This document shows, one piece after another, positions 39,579-52,820 of a stretch of 64,000 nucleotides of DNA (position 1 is its first letter; every line of letters begins with the position of its first letter). The position numbers were made by a program, and so were the translations under genes. The notes under the pieces are model-generated. The model had not been told where the DNA came from, searched no databases, and was given only the letters and a program-made list of their open reading frames with translations. The stretch is from Psilocybe azurescens (taxonomy: Eukaryota > Basidiomycota > Agaricomycetes > Agaricales > Agrocybaceae), in NCBI GenBank assembly GCA_023853785.1, contig JAJIRX010001003.1, positions 50,564 to 114,563 on the forward strand. Reading direction: 5' to 3'.

Positions 39579-41604
39579 ATGATATCGCTCACGTCGTGTA
39601 GAGCTGTTACTCGTGCTTTATCCTCTGCACGCTGTGAGATCTGGTGTCTACAAATAACTGAATAAAACTGACGTGGTTTCTAGCCTCACTCATTTCATCA
39701 TGCGTCCGCCAACGCACCCCGTCGACTGTCAACACAGGTACGTGACGATGTATTCACGAGATAGATTGCCTGTTAATGAATCGTTGTTAGTCTCAAAAGA
39801 GGTTATGCTGAGCAATTCTCGCGAAGCAAACCCCACATGAACATTGGAACCATTGGTATGCTTCCCGGTTCGACCCATCGCCTCTTCTGCTGACTTTCGA
39901 ATGTAAGGTCACGTTGATCACGGAAAAACTACTTTGACTGCTGCTATCACCAAAGTTCTTGCAGCCCAGGGAGGTGCCAAGTTCACGGACTACAACCAAA
40001 TTGACAAGGCACCCCTGAAGAGAAGGCTCGCGGTATCACCATCAACTCTTCGCATGTTGAGTACGAGACTGCCGCCCGTCATTACGGCCATATTGATTGC
40101 CCAGGACACGCCGATTGCAAGTTATGTCCCTTCTTGACCTTCATATCATTCTAATTGCCGTTTACAGACATTAAGAACATGATTACTGGAGCTGCACAGA
40201 TGGACGGTGCTATTATTGTTGTCTCTGCCATGGACGGTCAAATGCCCCAAACTCGTGAACATTTGCTCCTCGCTCGTCAAGTTGGTATCAAGAAACTCGT
40301 TGTCTTCATCAACAAGGTTGACCAAATCTCGGACCCTGAAATGCTCGAACTTGTCGACATGGAAATGCGCGAACTCTTGTCTACCTACGACTTCGACGGC
40401 GAGAACACACCCATCATTATGGGATCCGCCCTCGCCGCTCTTGAGGGACGCGACGACGAACGTGGCATGAACAAGGTTTTGGAACTTACCAAAGGCGTGT
40501 GATGAATGGCTTGACCAACCTGCCCGTATGCTGGCTACGACATTCGAGCTGAATGGAGAAACTCAATATTTACTTTACAGGTGACCTCGAGAAGCCTTTT
40601 CTTGATGCCCATCGAAGATGTTTTCTCTATCTCTGGTCGTGGAACTGTCGCAACTGGTCGTGTAAGCGTCATTGGTGTTCTTTTCGGAGGTTCTGTCATT
40701 TAATAATCTTTTTCAGGTTGAGCGTGGTGTCGCCAACAAAGGATCTGATGTTGAAATCATCGGCTTTGGTTCTAGCTTGAAAACTACCCTGACCGGCATT
40801 GGTCAGTGTTGTTTTTGTGCGATAGTTTTTCATACACATTAATCAGCTTCGTACATTAGAAATGTTCCACAAGGAGCTCGATCGTGTAGGCTTCTCTATT
40901 CTGGCTGACTTTCAAAATTGTCTCATTATATTCATAGGCTGAAGCCGGTGATAACATGGGCGCATTGCTCCGTGGTATCAAGCGTGAACAAATCCGTCGT
41001 GGACAAGTTCTTGCCGTTGCTGGATCCATCAAAGCTGCCAAGAAATTCAAGGCTCAACTCTATGTATGTCTAATACTACCAGACTTCCTACGTCATGCTC
41101 ACTTTTCAATGTAGATCCTCACCAAGGACGAAGGTTTGTTCAGAAAAACCTTTGGTTATGCAGAACCGCTGTATTGACCAACTTTCCAGGTGGCCGTTAC
41201 ACTCCCTTCATGGCTAACTACAGGCCTCAGTGCTTCATCCGTACCGCCGATATCACTGCCTCGCTTACTTTCCCTGAAGGTACCCCTGATGCAGATGAGA
41301 AGATGGTACGGTCCACCTACAATACTACTTGCATTGTTTTTCTCACCTTTTTTAGGTCATGCCCGGTGACAACGTAGAGATGGTTTGCAACCTTGTCTTT
41401 GACGTTGCTCTCGAAGTCGGTACACGGTAAGTGGTAAAAATTTGCCTTTAAAGCACATGTTCTTACTTTACTTATCACAGATTCACCTTGCGCGAGGCTA
41501 ACAAAACCAGTAAGTCTTTGTCCAATCTTGGGCGTTGATATGTTATTCTAATTCGTGTTATAGTTGGAACCGGTCTCGTTACCGAGATTCTCGAATATGC
41601 TTAA
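39579..41604 (+). CDS. TUF1: Elongation factor Tu, mitochondrial
   Basis: The first exon [18 protein letters not shown] is a targeting peptide. The mature part has [51 protein letters not shown] and [12 protein letters not shown], then domains II-III ([45 protein letters not shown]) and ends TEILEYA. It brings aminoacyl-tRNA to mitochondrial ribosomes. Three frame disturbances: C run 40012-40015 one base short; one extra G at about 40494 ([12 protein letters not shown] expected); T run 40597-40600 one base long before [12 protein letters not shown]. Frames on both sides are conserved. About nine introns; the exons between the leader and SKPHMN (39640-39790) are uncertain. Confidence 0.92.
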
Positions 41605-42004
41605 ACATCAAAATGTGCAGCCTCCATTTAAATATTTGCAGCCCCCACTCCGTATTATAAATAACGTACTCGCTCCGAGTCGATGGCGCATTTTGAACCT
41701 GCTCTAACTGGGAGAGGATATCAATCCTTATAATTACTCACCCACCCCCATAATTATATAACCTTATGTATACCTCGACGATGCCTATAGTAACTGCAAA
41801 ATGAACTAAATGAACTAAAAATTCTTGTGAAGTGCGCTGAAGTTATTCCACTTTGTTTCCCGAAGAGGGTTTGATGCAGTTACCGAACTGGGAATGAAAA
41901 AACCTTGGCCGGCTCGGTGATGCGACAACAACTTTCGTTTTAGTATCCCTTGAGCGCGACTCTTACCGACAATCCTCCTCCTGTTGCTGAACTTCTGGCA
42001 AAAG
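41605..42004. other. Intergenic, no gene seen
   Basis: 400 bases between TUF1 and the H-protein gene, both on the plus strand. No coding frame of interest; it must hold the TUF1 3' end and the H-protein promoter. Confidence 0.4.
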
Positions 42005-42755
42005 ATGCAATCCAGTCTGCGTACTATGCTCCGCGCAAAAGCGTCATTAAAGCCTCTCAGGTTGAGCGCATTCCCCACCTCTCAGGCTTTCCGTGCAGGG
42101 GTTATGCACTCCCGAAATCTCCACAGTATGTGCAGAGTGTCCTATGATTTCTGAAGTTACCTCTCACTCGTTTATGCTCAGTCAAAAGTATACTGCCGAG
42201 CACGAAGTTGTGAACTTTGATGACGCGACTGGCGTTGGCGTCGTGTCCATCACAGACCACGCTCAATCAGTTCTCGGAGATGTCGTGTTTGTGGAGTTGC
42301 CTCAAGTTGGTACTTCTTTCACTCAAGGAGGTATGAAGTTGGTTTTTATGATGTTTTAATTTGTATTGACGAAGACCAGACCAACTTGGAGCCGTTGAAA
42401 GTGTGAAGGCTGCTTCGGATATCGTCAGTCTCCCTTTTGTTTAATATCACGCGCTACTTAGGGAGCATTTGCAGTATGCCCCTGTTTCCGGAACCGTTGA
42501 GGAGATTAATGAGGCTTTGTCCGGTCAACCGGGACTGCTTAACAAGTCGCCTGAAGATAAAGGTAAGCACCCGTGCAGCCAAAATTCTCAACGTGGACTG
42601 AGTACAGATAGGATGGCTTGTCAAAATCAAACTTTCCGATCCGTCCGAGGCAAGCCATTCTCCTCTTTCTGGTGTCCAACTTGCTGCTTAACCGTTCATT
42701 CTAGCTGGAGAAGTTGATGACCCACGACGAATACAAGCAAACATACGAGGATTGA
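42005..42755 (+). CDS. GCV3: Glycine cleavage system H protein
   Basis: The start at 42005 gives [20 protein letters not shown], an Arg/Ser-rich mitochondrial leader. After an intron comes [42 protein letters not shown], the lipoylation site [11 protein letters not shown] (lysine), [35 protein letters not shown], and a C-terminus [16 protein letters not shown]. The H protein shuttles the aminomethyl group among the P, T and L proteins of glycine decarboxylase in mitochondria. The A run at 42184-42187 seems one base short at the start of the second coding exon. Length agrees with the family. Confidence 0.9.
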
Positions 42756-42888
42756 TTGCCTGTTTGAAGGGATTGTCGGCAACCGGAGCCGAATATAGAC
42801 AGTTTTAGGTGTATAGATATAAGTTCAAGCGATGGTTGGATTCGTCATTCTATCTTTCATGTACTGCGTCTAAAGAATATAGCTGTGG

Positions 42889-43338
42889 TCAAGCTGATGG
42901 AGGTGGTGACGACTGAGGTTCGTATTGATATTTCTCTCCGCGAGCTTCCATTCTTTCTTTGGCTTCTTGGAGTGCCCATGTTTGCACACTGATGATTGTT
43001 CTGAGCAGAAGCTTCAGTAAGATTAATCATAGACACGTACCTGGTGTCAGGCTTGTAGTATAACATAACAGAGGCAAATGCCATGGTGCCGAACATTCCA
43101 ATATACCACACGTTTTCCCAATCTTCTTTCACTCTTTTCTCTCCAGCTAGTGGGGGCTGTAATTAAAGATTAAGACACCATTATCTTGGCCGACATGAAG
43201 GATTACTGTCACCTTCTCCCCGAAAAGCCATCCAGAAGGTTCGTTGTATTGAGGAGCCTCATGAGATGCAAATCGCTTGCACTGTAAGCGAGACGAGCTT
43301 GCACGTAGTCCTCGTACCACAACCGAAGAGGATAGCAT
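42889..43338 (-). CDS. NADH dehydrogenase (complex I) NDUFB11-like subunit
   Basis: Three minus-strand exons encode MLSSSVVVRGLRASSSRLQC, an import leader, then FASHEAPQYNEPSGWLFGEK, PPLAGEKRVKEDWENVWYIG, a transmembrane segment MFGTMAFASVMLYYKPDT, and a charged tail with QTWALQEAKERMEARG and YEPQSSPPPSA. The NEPSGWLFGEKPPLAGEKR block with one membrane helix is the ESSS/NDUFB11 accessory subunit of complex I in the inner mitochondrial membrane. The start at 43338 is preferred over a longer in-frame upstream ATG because the import signal begins there. The gene is followed, head to tail with a gap of 290 bases, by the NAA40 gene on the same strand. Confidence 0.85.
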
Positions 43339-43627
43339 GTGCGCGAAAGGGATACCACGAAGAGGGTTAGGATGGTCGAAGTAGTTTAAATAGTAACAAA
43401 TGTAGACTCTCCATGCTTCCCGGGCTCTGCCTAACGCCCTAGCCAAGCAACCCCAAACATCATGATGTCTCATTGAGAAACGCGACTCACTGCAGTGTTA
43501 CTAAATTTAGAATTCAAGGAAAGCAATATAACAAAGAATGAACGCTCTCTACACTTTGATAGTCGGTCCAATGTTGCATAGATTAAATTTTAAAATCGAT
43601 GAAATTACCAGTACTCATAAAGAACCG

Positions 43628-44589
43628 TCAGATACTTTTTGACAGAATTTCGTAATCGACAATTTCCTCCTCCCTCCTCCCTCATCATCATCACCCTCAT
43701 CTTCACTGTCAACATAATTGGGTGAAGTGGGATCCGTAATAAAACTATCGCGGATAAATCAGCAACACATGCGTGCAGAAAGTACTAAACCATACCCAAT
43801 GCCCCTGTAGAACGCTGTGGCCTTGACGTTGGCTGCAACGATGTTGGTGCTGGTTTCGACAAACCATAGCATGGCGAAGAATAAAGACGAACCTTTGAGC
43901 ACAGTGAGCATAACTTTTTCATGTCATATTTTTGGCAAAGGATCCTTAGTTCGTTCAAAAGTCTTTACCCAGACCCACGCCTTGAGCCGAAGACGTCACC
44001 TGAATATCATAACTAAACATTCTTGAGGTTAGTAAGAAACATTCAAGTTGCCTCCGAGTAAATACTCCCCAGTATATAACATCTTCATCCTCTTCGACCT
44101 CAAAGCGAAACATTGTGAAGGCCAAAAATCACTAGTGCCTTTCTTGTAGACAAGAATAAATCGCGATAACGGATCGAAAAGTTCTTCACGCTTGGCTACG
44201 GGATCCCAACCAAAAGAAGAATTCTTGTAGCTGAAAAATAATTAGAGTCCAGTCATTTCACGTAGAATACTGCGAACGTACAAGTTGTACATATTCCCCT
44301 CGAACACGACCCATATCGAGTCTCGTTGACTTTGGTCGAGATCGCTCGCGTAAACAACTTGGATAAGACACGAACTACACGGCAAGAGTGAATATTTGTC
44401 TTATGGTGACGGACATGTCCATACAGCGAAGGAAGGTCGTAGGAGGTGCTAATTGCGCCTGCAAGAGTGGAAGAGGAAGCCTGATAGACGCGCCGAAGTC
44501 AAAAGTGAACTGACCCGTCAACATAGCAACAAATAGGCATCAATACGTACCTTGTTGGCAATATTCACTGCTGGTGACGAAGTGAACAT
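43628..44589 (-). CDS. NAT4: Histone N-terminal acetyltransferase NAA40 (Nat4)
   Basis: From the ATG at 44589 the exons read MFTSSPAVNIANK, then after several introns YKNSSFGWDPVAKREELFDPL, SRFILVYKKG, CFAFEVEEDEDVIYW, YDIQVTSSAQGVGLGK, LLNELRILCQKYDMKK, ANVKATAFYRGIG, an acidic stretch and the ending DYEILSKSI. SSFGWDP, the V-x-x-x-x-Q-G-x-G acetyl-CoA loop and DYEILSKS are hallmarks of Naa40, which acetylates the N-termini of histones H2A and H4. At least three one-base deficits (plus-strand 43914, 43964-43966 and near 43670) interrupt the frame, so no long open frame exists and automatic prediction would likely miss this gene. Exons around 44270-44460 are uncertain. It is divergent from RIO2. 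Confidence 0.78.
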
Positions 44590-44810
44590 ATCAAATGAGA
44601 AAATTAGGATTTCAGATGCTATGGGGTCGATATCCAACCATCGTGGATCATCACAAGAAAAGTGAGCGATATGGGTCCGGCTACTTTCTGACCCTGGCTT
44701 TAAAAGGCAATTTACGGCTTTCTAACTTTGGTGCACAGACTTGCTGGGTGGTCGGTCACTTTTGCCTCATCGTGTCCATTCTTCGTCTTTAACATACCGA
44801 AAACCTCATC

Positions 44811-46731
<1,921 letters not shown>

Positions 46732-47208
46732 ATATGCTTTACTTTTTATATTTGAAGACTACAGAGAATATGATTTTTGTTTTATGCGACTACATACAGT
46801 GTACACATATTTTGCATATCCCCGTCGTTCGGGCTGAATTGGCAATAATATTTCACGGTAATGACACGGCGGACATTCAAATGTCTAGTCGTGCCACCGG
46901 TTGGTGTGCACAGTCAGGCCAATTGTTGGGTACCAGCAAACCGTCACATACACTTGTCACGCCGATAAAAAACCTGCCGAGACGCTTCCGAGAAGGCTGC
47001 ACGGTTGCATTTTGAAATGTGACAAGCCGGTTGTGACCTAAATATCGTTTTGACAGCTACACAATGACTATGCCGTGACTTCACTAATATGTGCACCGTG
47101 TGAAAGTAGCAGTACAGGGAGCCTTGTGCTTACTTCCAGCTTACTCAATTATTGTGAGAGACACATCTTCCTTTACCTTTTCCCCATTATCGCCTATACC
47201 TTGCTCTC
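46732..47208. other. Intergenic, no gene seen
   Basis: 477 bases between RIO2 and SPF30, both on the plus strand. Nothing recognised. Confidence 0.4.
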
Positions 47209-47984
47209 ATGGATAGAACAGATCTTGAGACCTACCAGGTCCAGCTTTCTCAGGTCGAAGTAGCTCTTTCTGCGGATCCGACAAACACCGAACTTGCCTC
47301 ATTGCGCGATGAGTTGAAGGAGCTAATTGAACTCACGCAGGCTGCTATAGCGCAAGCAGAAGCGGCTGCCTCGTCCTCTAAATCAGAAAGTCGGAAAGCT
47401 ACATCCACACCAACTCATGCATGGTCAGCTGGAGACGACTGTCTGGCCAAGTACTCGGGCGACGGCGCTTGGTATCCTGCTCGAATTACGTCTGTCGGTG
47501 GAGCGACCGAAAATCGAGTTTATAGCATCGTATTCAAAGGGTACAACTCAACGGAACTTGTTAAGGCTAACGAAGTCAAACCACTACCTCCAAATTACGC
47601 AAACACGACTGCTCCGTCGGCGAACAAGCGCAAGCTGTCCAAAATAGAGGAGGAAGAAAAGGAAAAAAGAAAAAGAAGAACGAGAAAAAGCTGGAAAATA
47701 AAGCTGCCAAAGCGAAGGAACAAATGGCAAAGCAAGCAACATGGCAGAAGTTTGCGAAGAAATCAGAGAAGAAGGGCGTGCATCTCCCCGGTGTTGCGGG
47801 GACAAGCATCTTCAAGACACCAGACAACCCTCTCGGAAGAGGTATGCACCCTTTGCCCGATCGTTTAATTTGCTGTGACTAAGTTCAAATACCAGTCGGC
47901 GTCACCGGAAGTGGCAAGGGCATGACAGAAGTGGCTGGAAAGATCAAGCACAAATTTGAGACGCGGGACGATGACGGGCAATAG
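47209..47984 (+). CDS. SPF30/SMNDC1-like splicing factor with Tudor domain
   Basis: The N-terminal helix (LETYQVQLSQVEVAL, TELASLRDELKELIEL) is followed by a Tudor domain at about residues 72-128: WSAGDDCLAKYSGDGAWYPAR and YNSTELVKANEVKPLP, with the aromatic cage residues expected for dimethylarginine binding. A Lys/Glu-rich helix and a C-terminal VGVTGSGKGMTEVAG segment complete the family pattern. SPF30 helps bring the tri-snRNP into the spliceosome. The A run at 47663-47668 is one base short, which changes KKKKKNEKK to an Arg-rich reading; bridging it gives KLENKAAKAKEQMAKQATWQ, KFAKKSEKKGVHLPG, and the last exon. Confidence 0.87.
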
Positions 47985-49870
47985 ATATGTGCGTGTTCTC
48001 ATCTTCTCTCAAATGATAACAAGTAACGAAATATCTCAATCCAGGTGTAAAATTTCGGACTGCTGTTGCATTGTTTGATATTATAATAACCAAATCTTCT
48101 TCAATCTCAGGCAAAATCTTCATCCTTGATCGCCTGTATCATTGATGATTTGTGGGGGCCGGTGATAGAATGAGTGTCTTTACTTTTGATAACTTTGCCG
48201 GTCAATATCTTATTTCTAACTTCTCTTCCCCGACGTTTGCTACGCCAATAAGGACCATCGCGAAAATCCTCGTTTAACAATCGTGCGCAGCCCGCCTAAT
48301 ATCGAACATCACTGCTGTACTTAACTCAATCCACTCATCAGTATCTCATCAACTATGCACCGAAGTACAAACTATTATATTGGTCAAGAATGTTTGTCAA
48401 AGGCGTGATTAACTAAGTAGAAAGTCTGATATCCATGTCATTCCACCAGAGTATGTGAGTCCACACTGGTATATTTTCATGGTCATACTCGTAAGTATAT
48501 ATATCTACCGTACAGCTTAAACTAACAACCAACCATCTTCTATGCACAGCTATATGTTCCCGCGTGGTTTATAGACGCCCCATCTATCATTGCTCGTTGC
48601 AGAAACAAAACAGGCTGCGCTCATGTCATCTACAACTCGTACGCAGCCATACATCTCGTTTCGTCAAACCCAACAATGAGGCAGTGCATCGCTCTTAGCT
48701 ATTGTAAGCGCCCGTTGAGGAGTTTGCATTATTTGTTAATTCTCTGTTGCAAGAATTGACGACACGGCAGCTGAAGTTTCCCTCCACCTTGCCAATACAC
48801 TCGTCGATTTGACTGTGATAGTATGCCTTGCCCACTAAGGCTCGGATGGATAATTGGAATCCTGCAAGACGCGATCGAGTATGGGGGTCCGAGGCCCGAA
48901 ATATCCCTTTTCTTTTTCTTTGATCATGTTTGATGGCATCTTGTTATGTGAGAGACGGCTCTTAAAAAGTTTTGACACTGGATAAATCTATTGAGAAACC
49001 CCGATTTCCAACGGCTCTTTATTCCGAAACCCAGCCTGGCAAGCTTGCCAACTGTGGACGCACGTGCACAGAGAAAGTTATGCCGAGTTTTGGCAGAGTC
49101 TTGGCCGAGTCCTGTCCGAGTCGACTCTTGTCGTCGTTGTTTACAACTTCAGAAAAACATGTCTACAAGCTCACCATAAGAGACAAGTTTGATTATGACA
49201 GCACACTATTTTTGATAAAATATTGACACAATATCTGATCACTTATGGTACATTTTAATGATTTTGAGCCTGGTATGTTCCGCTTTATAAAGCTTACCTC
49301 TATATTGTCCTTCAAAGACTCATTAAATGACCACCATGGGCTAGTCATGCTATTGATAGAGAGTATCTTGCAGGCATTCCGTGAGCGAGATAGGGAAAGG
49401 CGGGATCCCCTGTTTTCCTGATTGGACCGGTGGCGATCACTTTCGGCCGGGCATCACCAGTCTTTGCCGGACCACGTGAATACTTAGAAAAGTTCAACTC
49501 TTCAAACTGACTGACAACTTTGTGGGGTTTCTCAAGAGATTTATCCGATTTTACTATATGAGATATATCTATAAACGAGATTTTCGAGATTTAGCTTTTT
49601 TGACCGACGCCAATATTTTTGGACCTCATATGCTTAGAGCAAGGATTATGAGAAATTGGCTCATGAAAATCGATTACTTATAAGTGGTATATTCTAGAAG
49701 CCCTAATGGTCCTGCATCTATTTAGACGCTGTCTGAGGTTGAACTAACTTTTTAAAAACGGATGCCTATGCTTGTCCGCAACTATAGAGGGTTCAAAACC
49801 ACGGGGGTAGTCCCAATATGGGAGGAGCGGGATAGGACAGAACTTAACCATCTAGCACTTGGGTAGCCTC
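47985..49870. other. Gene-free AT-rich region
   Basis: About 1.9 kb with no recognisable protein on either strand; the short open frames (for example 48972-49226) carry no conserved sequence. It directly precedes the inverted-repeat element and probably contains decayed mobile-element sequence. I could not identify any specific family or RNA gene. Confidence 0.5.
49851..49868 (+). repeat. Left copy of 18-base direct repeat flanking the TIR element
   Basis: TCTAGCACTTGGGTAGCC lies just outside the left inverted repeat and matches 50767-50784 at 17 of 18 bases in the same orientation. This may be a long target-site duplication or part of the element ends. Confidence 0.8.
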
Positions 49871-50035
49871 GTGACCGGCCCTTCTAAAGAGGAAACAAGA
49901 ACGCGAAGCGTTTCCTCGATAGAGGGCCTGGTGAAACTGAGTTTGAATTAGTAGGGAATTCGCTACGATCGAAATTGTACTCGGCGATCTCGCGGCATCG
50001 CTCGTCGTTTCCTTATGCAGATGATTGGATCAATT
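49871..50035 (+). repeat. Left terminal inverted repeat
   Basis: Starts GTGACCGG and contains an A/G-rich GAGGAAACAAGAAC motif; reverse complement of 50598-50763. Confidence 0.85.
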
Positions 50036-50597
50036 CTAATTTTAGGCTACATCTCTTCAGTATACCAGCTCAATGTCTTCCACGTCCGTTGATCATGTAC
50101 CAACTCTGGACGAAATGCTGGATTTTTTCCAGACGGCTTCCTGTACCAATATCTCTGGCCAGTCATGAGGTATCGAGGGCACAGCAAACATGTCTCCGTG
50201 CACAGGCCTGTGATGATGGCTGAAGTTTGCGTCCATTATCAAAGAATCAGGTGTTTTAGGGGTCATTTAAACCGTGAGGTGCTGAGTATGTGGGCCAGGC
50301 CGGTTGAAAATTTTCCCATCGTCTGTTAGGGACAGTTTTAAGAACAGGAGGGGCTGTTTCTTTCATCTAGCATTTCGTTCTGTTGCTTTGCTGCTGGACA
50401 TAATAAAGGACAGCTGAGTATTGTACCTGCTGGAGCTCAAGTTTTCATTTTGCTGAGCATACTAAGGTTGAGAAGAGAATGAGGCAGGCTGATATATTGC
50501 AGAATAGTAGATATATTGAAGCGAGCAAGAGGGCGAAGGTAAGTACTTAGTAAGGTATCGACATCGCGCGTTCCAAAAATAAACTCATGATGTCAAA

Positions 50598-50763
50598 ATT
50601 GATCCAATCATCTGTATAAGGAAACGACGAGCAATGCCGCGAGATCGCCGAGTACAATTTCGATCGTAGCGAATTCCCTACTAATTCAAACTCAGTTTTA
50701 CCGGTCCCTCTATCGAGGAAACCCTCTGGGTTCTTGTTTCCTCTTTAGGAAGGGACCGGTCAC
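50598..50763 (-). repeat. Right terminal inverted repeat
   Basis: Reverse complement of the left arm, best conserved in the inner 100 bases and more divergent around 50725-50735. Confidence 0.85.
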
Positions 50764-50766
50764 CGG

Positions 50767-50784
50767 TCTAGCACTTGGGAAGCC
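50767..50784 (+). repeat. Right copy of 18-base direct repeat
   Basis: TCTAGCACTTGGGAAGCC, three bases beyond the right inverted repeat; one mismatch to the left copy at 49851. Confidence 0.8.
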
Positions 50785-51202
50785 CCAAAGAATTCCATGG
50801 ATGTGACTATGGTGGAAACGAGGACTCGGCTCTGCACATTCGCAGAGTCAACTCCTTCCTTCCAACTTAGGCAGTATACTTGACCGATTCGCCAGGGTGC
50901 ACTATGACTTTCCAGACCTAAAGTGCTTTGTCCGCGTGCTCTGCCTTGTCGCGCATAAAATACATCAGCTAGAATTTATCAATAGCCAACTTGCAGACTG
51001 TGAGCACTGTAAATATCCGGTGTTGTACCTTGGTGGTATGTAAAATATCTTGGACAGCTAACGGTAAAGAACACCAAAGTCCGCAGTGGTTAAAATACTA
51101 TGGGTCGTGGCTGATGCAATTATCAAATTTCGCAACTCAACTTCGAGTAAACCTTTTGTAAATCTTCATTCTAAAATTAGAAACCATGTGGGTAGCAAGT
51201 GA
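50785..51202. other. Gene-free sequence
   Basis: About 420 bases between the TIR element and the stop codon of the next gene. No coding or RNA feature recognised. Confidence 0.4.
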
Positions 51203-52345
51203 TTAGTAACAGAATAAGTCTGGTGTTGAAAAACTTCGTACTGTACGTTCAAGCTCGAGGAGCTTTAGTTTCCATATCGAAGCATCGTGCTGGAGACCTG
51301 AGACCATTGACTTCCGAAGGAGGTGAAAGATTAATGGACATGTAGTGACCGCAGACGAGCAATAAGCACTTACTTTCGCAGTTTTTGAATTGAGCCCTTT
51401 GAAGGGTTCGAGATCTTCGAAGCGTACCGGCCAGAAGCCTAGACTAATATGGAGCAAGAAGAAAGTGAATAATATGGGTGACCGGTGAGCAAGATGTGAT
51501 CCTTACGCTAGAAGGTTTTCATGCAGGCGGTCGACGTGAGCTTCTAAGCTTGAGATATAAATGGTGCGCCGCTGAGGTGCGGCGAGCGTTGATCTAGTAA
51601 GAAAGAAACAATTTCATTGGCCAAAAGTAAATAAATCAAGAATGATACATGGACCCACAATTCATATGGATTGAAAATGGATTTCTCGAGAGCGTGGTTC
51701 CAAATTTTACGGCGCTTGACTTCATCCTTCTTTGCGAATATACGTGCGTATGGGTGGGCGATCTGGAATTTTTGGAGCATGGCGCTGACGATTTTTCAGC
51801 ACGTGGTTTCGAAAGCCGGGGAGCCGAGTCGTTCAACACGGGGAAATTGTACGGAGTCGGGTGGGGATGTGGGGTGAAAGGCTGGTTTTGAAATGTGGCG
51901 CACTGGCAGCCCCCGGAATGATCGGGGCAATAAAATTCTCTGATAATGACGCCTCTTGACATTGCGAAGGCGAGTATTGGGTGGGTGATGGGATTGGGGA
52001 ATTAGACTCGGACGTGAATTGGCTGGAAGAAGGAGATGTAGTCTGGGAGTACTGGATACTAGGTATTAATATAGGAGGGTATGGGGTATTGTAATACCAT
52101 GATTGAGAGATTTTTGCGATTGAGCCATCTGGTATAACTACAGGGAAGCAAATGGGGAGCGGAAGTGAGCCTGAGGTCGTGAAAAAGGGGTTGGATATCT
52201 TATACTCGTTCGGTGTGATCGGCGATTTGGAGAGGAAGCGCGGAGGGTTCTGAAGGCACGGAGTAGGACCGAATTGAATTTCTATAACTGTAGAGATCTG
52301 TGGTGGACCACAGACGAGGGAGACCTTTGTACGTATCCCTGTCGC
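51203..52345 (-). CDS. Unknown fungal protein with bZIP-like coil (paralogue B)
   Basis: Several minus-strand exons form one protein once two one-base deficits (plus-strand G run 51871-51874 and T run 51792-51796) are bridged. In order: a compact N-terminal part (TGIRTKVSLVCGPPQISTVI, RFLSKSPITPNEYKISNPFF), a Ser/Pro/Tyr-rich middle, a basic block HPYARIFAKKDEVKRRKIWN, then LEKSIFNPYEL, RRTIYISSLEAHVDRLHENL, GFWPVRFEDLEPFKGLNSKT and a final helix LQHDASIWKLKLLELERTV. Basic block plus helix with spaced leucines suggests a DNA-binding or dimerising coil, but I recognise no named family. It is homologous to the divergent neighbour at 52821: 14 identities over 45 ungapped residues in the coil. 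The 5' exon with the start codon was not found; the exon seen begins after an acceptor at about 52345. Confidence 0.65.
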
Positions 52346-52820
52346 CTATTCTCTATCCGCTCTCACAGATTCAGGCTGGATCTCGTAAACTATCTCTTAT
52401 TGACACTCGATCTTAGATCTTGAAAAAATGACGACTTCTAATTGGCTACTATTGGCTATTCATATTTCATTGGCGGACCGTTGTGTAAGTATGTCGACAG
52501 CCAAAACAAACGAAACCATCCGCGATCCTCCGCCTGTGAATTTGTTATCTTTTTGGGTGGTCTTAAGCATAGGTGCTTAGAAATTAAGGTATGCAGAGTC
52601 GTTGAAGTCAATTCTACAATTCTCCAAAGGACAAATGAGATTCCAACGTAGATCTTGCTCCAGTGTTGCCGAGATGTCAAAACAGGCGAACAGGCACCGA
52701 CGCTGCGTCTTCAGCTCTTCTCAACACAAATAAAAGGGAAAGGGAGTCCTCAGATTCCTTTCGCTTCCTCTCCAACCCTTCTTGCGTTGAAACCGTGGGA
52801 CGCGTCGAATAGTAGCACAA
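52346..52820. promoter_or_regulatory. Divergent region between the two paralogues
   Basis: 475 bases that must contain the missing 5' exon of paralogue B and promoters of both genes. A repeated TTGGCTATT-like string occurs near 52441-52460. No further coding sequence recognised. Confidence 0.35.

Larger units (their letters stand above)
49871..50763. mobile_element. Non-autonomous element with long terminal inverted repeats
   Basis: Two arms of about 165 bases, 49871-50035 and 50598-50763, are inverted copies of each other with roughly nine mismatches and two one-base indels by eye (about 93% identity). The outer ends begin GTGACCGG. The 560-base centre has no believable transposase; a short frame near 50071 (MSSTSVDHVPTLDEML) ends after about 30 residues. 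An 18-base direct repeat with one mismatch flanks the pair. The structure fits a foldback or MITE-like DNA transposon that depends on an enzyme encoded elsewhere. Superfamily cannot be assigned from the ends alone. Confidence 0.75.

Noticed and set aside
43339..43473. Longer N-terminus for the NDUFB11-like subunit
   Set aside because: The extension (MRHHDVWGCLARALG onward) would bury the mitochondrial leader that begins at 43338.
48140..48180. Box C-like TGATGA, possible snoRNA
   Set aside because: No box D at a proper distance and no terminal stem could be seen.
49787..49800. tRNA B-box-like string GGGTTCAAAACC
   Set aside because: No matching A box or cloverleaf upstream; it lies in the decayed repeat region.
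49975..50223. 82-residue open frame inside the TIR element
   Set aside because: Most of it is the inverted repeat arm itself; no transposase motif and no similarity that I recognise.
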